In this document: positions 61,687 through 64,000 of the stretch, in pieces
Numbering within the stretch: the stretch's first letter is position 1
How the letters are laid out: every line of letters begins with the position of its first letter
Assembly (NCBI GenBank): GCA_049324115.1
Contig: JBMOMN010000035.1
Location: 1 to 64,000, forward strand
Length of the DNA: 64,000 nt
Source of the DNA: UBA5796 sp040752455
GTDB taxonomy: Bacteria; Chloroflexota; Anaerolineae; Anaerolineales; Villigracilaceae
Reading direction: 5' to 3'
Position numbers and translations under genes: made by a program
The notes under the pieces: model-generated
What the model saw: the letters and a program-made list of their open reading frames with translations, nothing else
The model's database searches: none
What the model was told of the DNA's origin: nothing

Positions 61687-62847
61687 ATGGAAGTGAATAT
61701 GTTACCCAACACCGCAGACATTGTTATCATCGGCGGCGGGGTGATGGGCGCAAGCACGCTCTATCACCTGGCCGCCCGCGGGCAGAAAGCCATCCTGCTC
61801 GAACGCAACGAATTCTTCGGCCAGGAAGCCACCGGGCGCTGCGCCGGGGGTGTGCGCTACCAGTTCTCGACCGGGATCAACGTGCGCCTGTCCATCGAAA
61901 GCCTGCCCATGCTCGAACGCTTCAAGGAAGAGACCGGCCAGGACGTGGACTACCGCCAGTGCGGCTACCTGCTCGTGGCGACGAACGAGAAGGACGTGGC
62001 CGCCTTCAAGCGCAACGTCGAATTGCAAAACAGCCTGGGCGTGGCGACTGAATGGCTGACCGGCGACGAAGTCCGCCGCCGCCTGCCGCAGATGCGCTTC
62101 GCCGACGCCCTGGCCGGGACCTTCAACCCCAAAGACGGCCTGGTGGACCCCAACGGCGTGGTGATGGGCTACGTCAGCGCCGCCGCCAAACTGGGCGGCA
62201 AGTCCTTCAGCAAGGTGGAAGTGACCGGGATCGAAGTCAACGGCGGGAATATTTCGTGCGTGAAGACCAGCCAGGGCGACATCTCGACCCCCATGGTGGT
62301 CAACGCCGCCGGACCCTGGGCCGGGGTCGTCGGGGAAATGGCCGGGGTCAGCATCCCGATCACCCCTGTCCGCCGCCAGATGTTCACCACCACCGCCCTG
62401 CCCGAAGTCCCGGCGGATTTCCCCTTTGTGATAGACTTTGCCCAATCGCTCTACTTCCACCGCGAAGGCGACGGGCTGCTGATCGGCATGTCGAACCCGG
62501 ACGAAAAGCCCGGCTTCGACGAAAACGTGGACGCCGACTTCGAGCTGGCCAACCTGGAAGCCGCCATCGCCCGGATGCCGCTGGTCGAAAAGGCCGGGAT
62601 GGTCTCGCATTGGGCCGGGCTGTACGAGGTCACGCCCGACGCCCACCCGGTCTTCGGCAAGACTCCCGTGGACGGGTTCCTGGTCGTCGGTGGGTTCTCA
62701 GGCCACGGCTTCATGCACGGGCCGGTCTCCGGCAAGCTGATGGCGGAATTTATCCTGGACGGCGGATTCCGGTCCGTGGACGTGTCCATGCTCGACCTGG
62801 CCCGCTTCGACGAAGGCCGCGAAATACGGGAATACAACGTAGTGTAA
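61687..62847 (+). CDS. FAD-dependent amine/amino-acid oxidoreductase (DAO family, sarcosine-oxidase-like)
   Basis: 386 aa (an ATG at 61699 is an alternative start). The FAD-binding ADIVIIGGGVMGASTLYHLA motif is at the N terminus. Further blocks: GRCAGGVRYQFSTGINVRLS (flavin/covalent loop region), VVNAAGPWAG, and the C-terminal GLYEVTPDAHPVFGKTP with FSGHGFMHGPVSGKLMA. This is the pattern of SoxB/glycine-oxidase-like enzymes. Starts 2 bp after the toxin gene. With the cyclodeaminase-like gene upstream, an amino-acid catabolic unit interrupted by the TA pair is plausible. Confidence 0.88.
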   Translation: MEVNMLPNTADIVIIGGGVMGASTLYHLAARGQKAILLERNEFFGQEATGRCAGGVRYQFSTGINVRLSIESLPMLERFKEETGQDVDYRQCGYLLVATNEKDVAAFKRNVELQNSLGVATEWLTGDEVRRRLPQMRFADALAGTFNPKDGLVDPNGVVMGYVSAAAKLGGKSFSKVEVTGIEVNGGNISCVKTSQGDISTPMVVNAAGPWAGVVGEMAGVSIPITPVRRQMFTTTALPEVPADFPFVIDFAQSLYFHREGDGLLIGMSNPDEKPGFDENVDADFELANLEAAIARMPLVEKAGMVSHWAGLYEVTPDAHPVFGKTPVDGFLVVGGFSGHGFMHGPVSGKLMAEFILDGGFRSVDVSMLDLARFDEGREIREYNVV

Positions 62848-62855
62848 AGATATTA

Positions 62856-62959
62856 ACCGCCAAGACGCGAAGAACGCCAAGAGATTCTTCAAAATCGCCA
62901 AGGAGCAAATGGCTTGGCACAAAAAAATAAATCTTTGAGCACTTGGCGTGCCTGGCGGT
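62856..62959. repeat. Palindromic repeat (CGCCAAG family)
   Basis: Ends ACCGCCAAG...CTTGGCGTGCCTGGCGGT are complementary with gaps, and CGCCAAG recurs inside. It lies between the oxidoreductase and AMP nucleosidase genes, just after the former's stop. Confidence 0.7.
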
Positions 62960-62977
62960 GAAAAACAGGGAGATTGA

Positions 62978-63754
62978 ATGAGTCTCGAAAATAAAGAAGA
63001 GATCGTTGCCAATTGGCTGCCGCGTTATACCGGCACGCCGCTGGACGGGTTCGCTCCCTACATCCTGCTGACCAACTTCGACCAGTACGTCGAATTGTTC
63101 GCCGAATGGAACGGCGTCGAAATCCAGGGGCGGGACAGGCCCATGCCGAACGCCAGCGCCAACGGCGTCACCCTCATCAACTTCGGCATCGGCTCGCCCA
63201 ACGCGGCCCTCATCATGGACCTGCTGGCCGCGGTCCAGCCCAAAGCGGCCCTGTTCCTGGGCAAGTGCGGCGGGCTGAAAAAGAAGACTGTCGTCGGCGA
63301 CCTGATCCTGCCGATCGCCGCCATCCGCGGCGAAGGTACCTCCAACGACTACTTCCCGCCCGAAGTCCCGGCCCTGCCGGCCTTCAACCTCCAGCGCGCC
63401 GTCTCGCACGTCATCCGCGAGTTCGAGCACGATTACTGGACCGGGACGGTCTACACCACCAACCGCCGCGTCTGGGAGCACGACGACGACTTCAAAGCCT
63501 ACCTGTCCCGGCTGCGGGCCATGGCGATAGACATGGAGACTGCCACCCTGTTCACCACCGGCTTCGCCAACCGCATCCCCACCGGCGCGCTGCTGCTCGT
63601 CTCGGACCAGCCGATGATCTCTTCCGGCATCAAAACCGCCGAAAGCGACCGGAAAGTCTCGGCAAGTTTCGTCGAAGACCACCTGCGGATCGGGATCGCC
63701 TCGCTGCACGAATTGCGCGACCAGGGCATATCCGTCAAACATTTGAAGTTTTAG
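62978..63754 (+). CDS. amn: AMP nucleosidase (short form)
   Basis: 258 aa. Nucleoside-phosphorylase fold: INFGIGSPNAALIMDLLAA, ALFLGKCGGLKKKTVVGDLI and AIRGEGTSNDYFPPEVPAL match the AMN family, and AIDMETATLFTTGFANRIP contains the Met-Glu substrate-binding segment. E. coli Amn is about 480 aa with a regulatory N-terminal domain; this protein has only the catalytic half. It hydrolyses AMP to adenine and ribose-5-phosphate. A Met at 63000s is not needed; the ATG at 62978 is preceded by GGGAG. Confidence 0.87.
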   Translation: MSLENKEEIVANWLPRYTGTPLDGFAPYILLTNFDQYVELFAEWNGVEIQGRDRPMPNASANGVTLINFGIGSPNAALIMDLLAAVQPKAALFLGKCGGLKKKTVVGDLILPIAAIRGEGTSNDYFPPEVPALPAFNLQRAVSHVIREFEHDYWTGTVYTTNRRVWEHDDDFKAYLSRLRAMAIDMETATLFTTGFANRIPTGALLLVSDQPMISSGIKTAESDRKVSASFVEDHLRIGIASLHELRDQGISVKHLKF

Positions 63755-63795
63755 TACCTTACAAGTTATCTCCTTGCTTTTTCGGCAAGAATTTA

Positions 63796-63862
63796 AACCA
63801 CGAAGGGCACAAAGGGTCACGAAGGTTTTCCTTTGTGTTCATTCGTGACCCTTTGTGGTTGA
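63796..63862. repeat. Palindromic repeat (CCACGAAG family)
   Basis: CAAAGGGTCACGAA (63810-63823) and TTCGTGACCCTTTG (63842-63855) form a 14-bp perfect stem, extended by AACCAC...GTGGTT. It sits between amn and the cinA start and may act as the amn terminator. Confidence 0.75.
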
Positions 63863-63962
63863 ATCCTTTTTGGTTTCGGCAAGCTCAACCCAGGGGTTTC
63901 GGCTTGTCCGAGTTAGGAAAGCCAGATAGACTTCCGAAGTCTGATTACTCATCAGGAGCCTT

Positions 63963-64000
63963 ATGCCATCAGCAGAAATCATCACCATCGGCACCGAAAT
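63963..64000 (+). CDS. cinA: CinA family protein, 5' end only
   Basis: Twelve codons are visible before the window ends: MPSAEIITIGTE. This start, with E-I-I-[TS]-I-G-[TS]-E, is characteristic of CinA-type nucleotide-processing proteins (damage-inducible, NMN deamidase/ADP-ribose pyrophosphatase family). AGGAG is 5 nt before the ATG. The call rests on the N terminus alone. Confidence 0.7.
   Translation, partial: MPSAEIITIGTE

Overview
The window looks like a chromosomal segment of a GC-rich bacterium, most likely a Chloroflexota of the Anaerolineae type. The taxon is inferred from gene content: secreted proteins with Thr/Pro linkers, LysM/M23 lipoproteins, a Yip1 + MacB-type cassette with an IPT/TIG-CARDB protein, an AGPS-like oxidase + GlpD + FGGY set, a NuoEF-type formate dehydrogenase and many hairpin repeats. 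No rRNA, tRNA or CRISPR array was seen.

Layout. 1-430: the 3' end of an integron-type integrase, then a 96-bp tandem repeat and an 11-unit heptamer repeat. 0.4-3.5 kb (-): an HD-GYP sensor and a Calx-beta secreted protein. 3.5-7.3 kb: a repeat-rich island with a MITE-like element, a LysM/M23 lipoprotein and a sulfotransferase, bounded by an inverted pair of about 115-bp repeats. 7.3-22.2 kb (-): a 12-gene exopolysaccharide operon. In transcription order it has a membrane protein with a degenerate GGDEF domain, an initiating sugar transferase, a Wzz chain-length protein fused to a second degenerate GGDEF domain, an O-antigen ligase/polymerase, a flippase, five GT4 glycosyltransferases (six junctions in a row here are ATGA overlaps), an APH-like kinase and a BcsB-like protein without a BcsA synthase. 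This is the best candidate for an undescribed system: polymer assembly wired to (pseudo) c-di-GMP modules.

22.4-27.0 kb (-): an NAD-linked selenocysteine formate dehydrogenase; the alpha subunit reads through an in-frame TGA followed by a SECIS-like hairpin. 27.3-31.8 kb (+): a Yip1 protein, ABC ATPase, CARDB protein and FtsX-like permease. 32-40 kb (+): a REC-PAS-kinase, a VOC protein, a helicase-less type ISP-like restriction-modification enzyme with an AT-rich specificity region, and a beta-helix surface protein. 40-45.4 kb: a histidine phosphatase and DUF2179 protein (-), a 5'-truncated AGPS-like oxidase abutting the 5' end of the DUF2179 gene, then GlpD and an FGGY kinase. 45.5-53.5 kb: a beta-propeller protein, acyl-CoA synthetase, FtsH, exonuclease III, a lone receiver, DUF192 and a LysM/M23 protein. 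53.6-60 kb: a cNMP-binding protein and a complete liv branched-chain amino-acid transporter operon with a clear promoter. 60-64 kb: ornithine cyclodeaminase-like, a DUF433/PIN pair, an FAD amine oxidoreductase, a short AMP nucleosidase and the start of cinA.

A theme across the window is small repeats sitting on gene 3' ends (integrase, sulfotransferase, AGPS-like) or inside genes in frame (fdhA and the type ISP enzyme). All functional calls come from reading the translated sequence; no database search was run.
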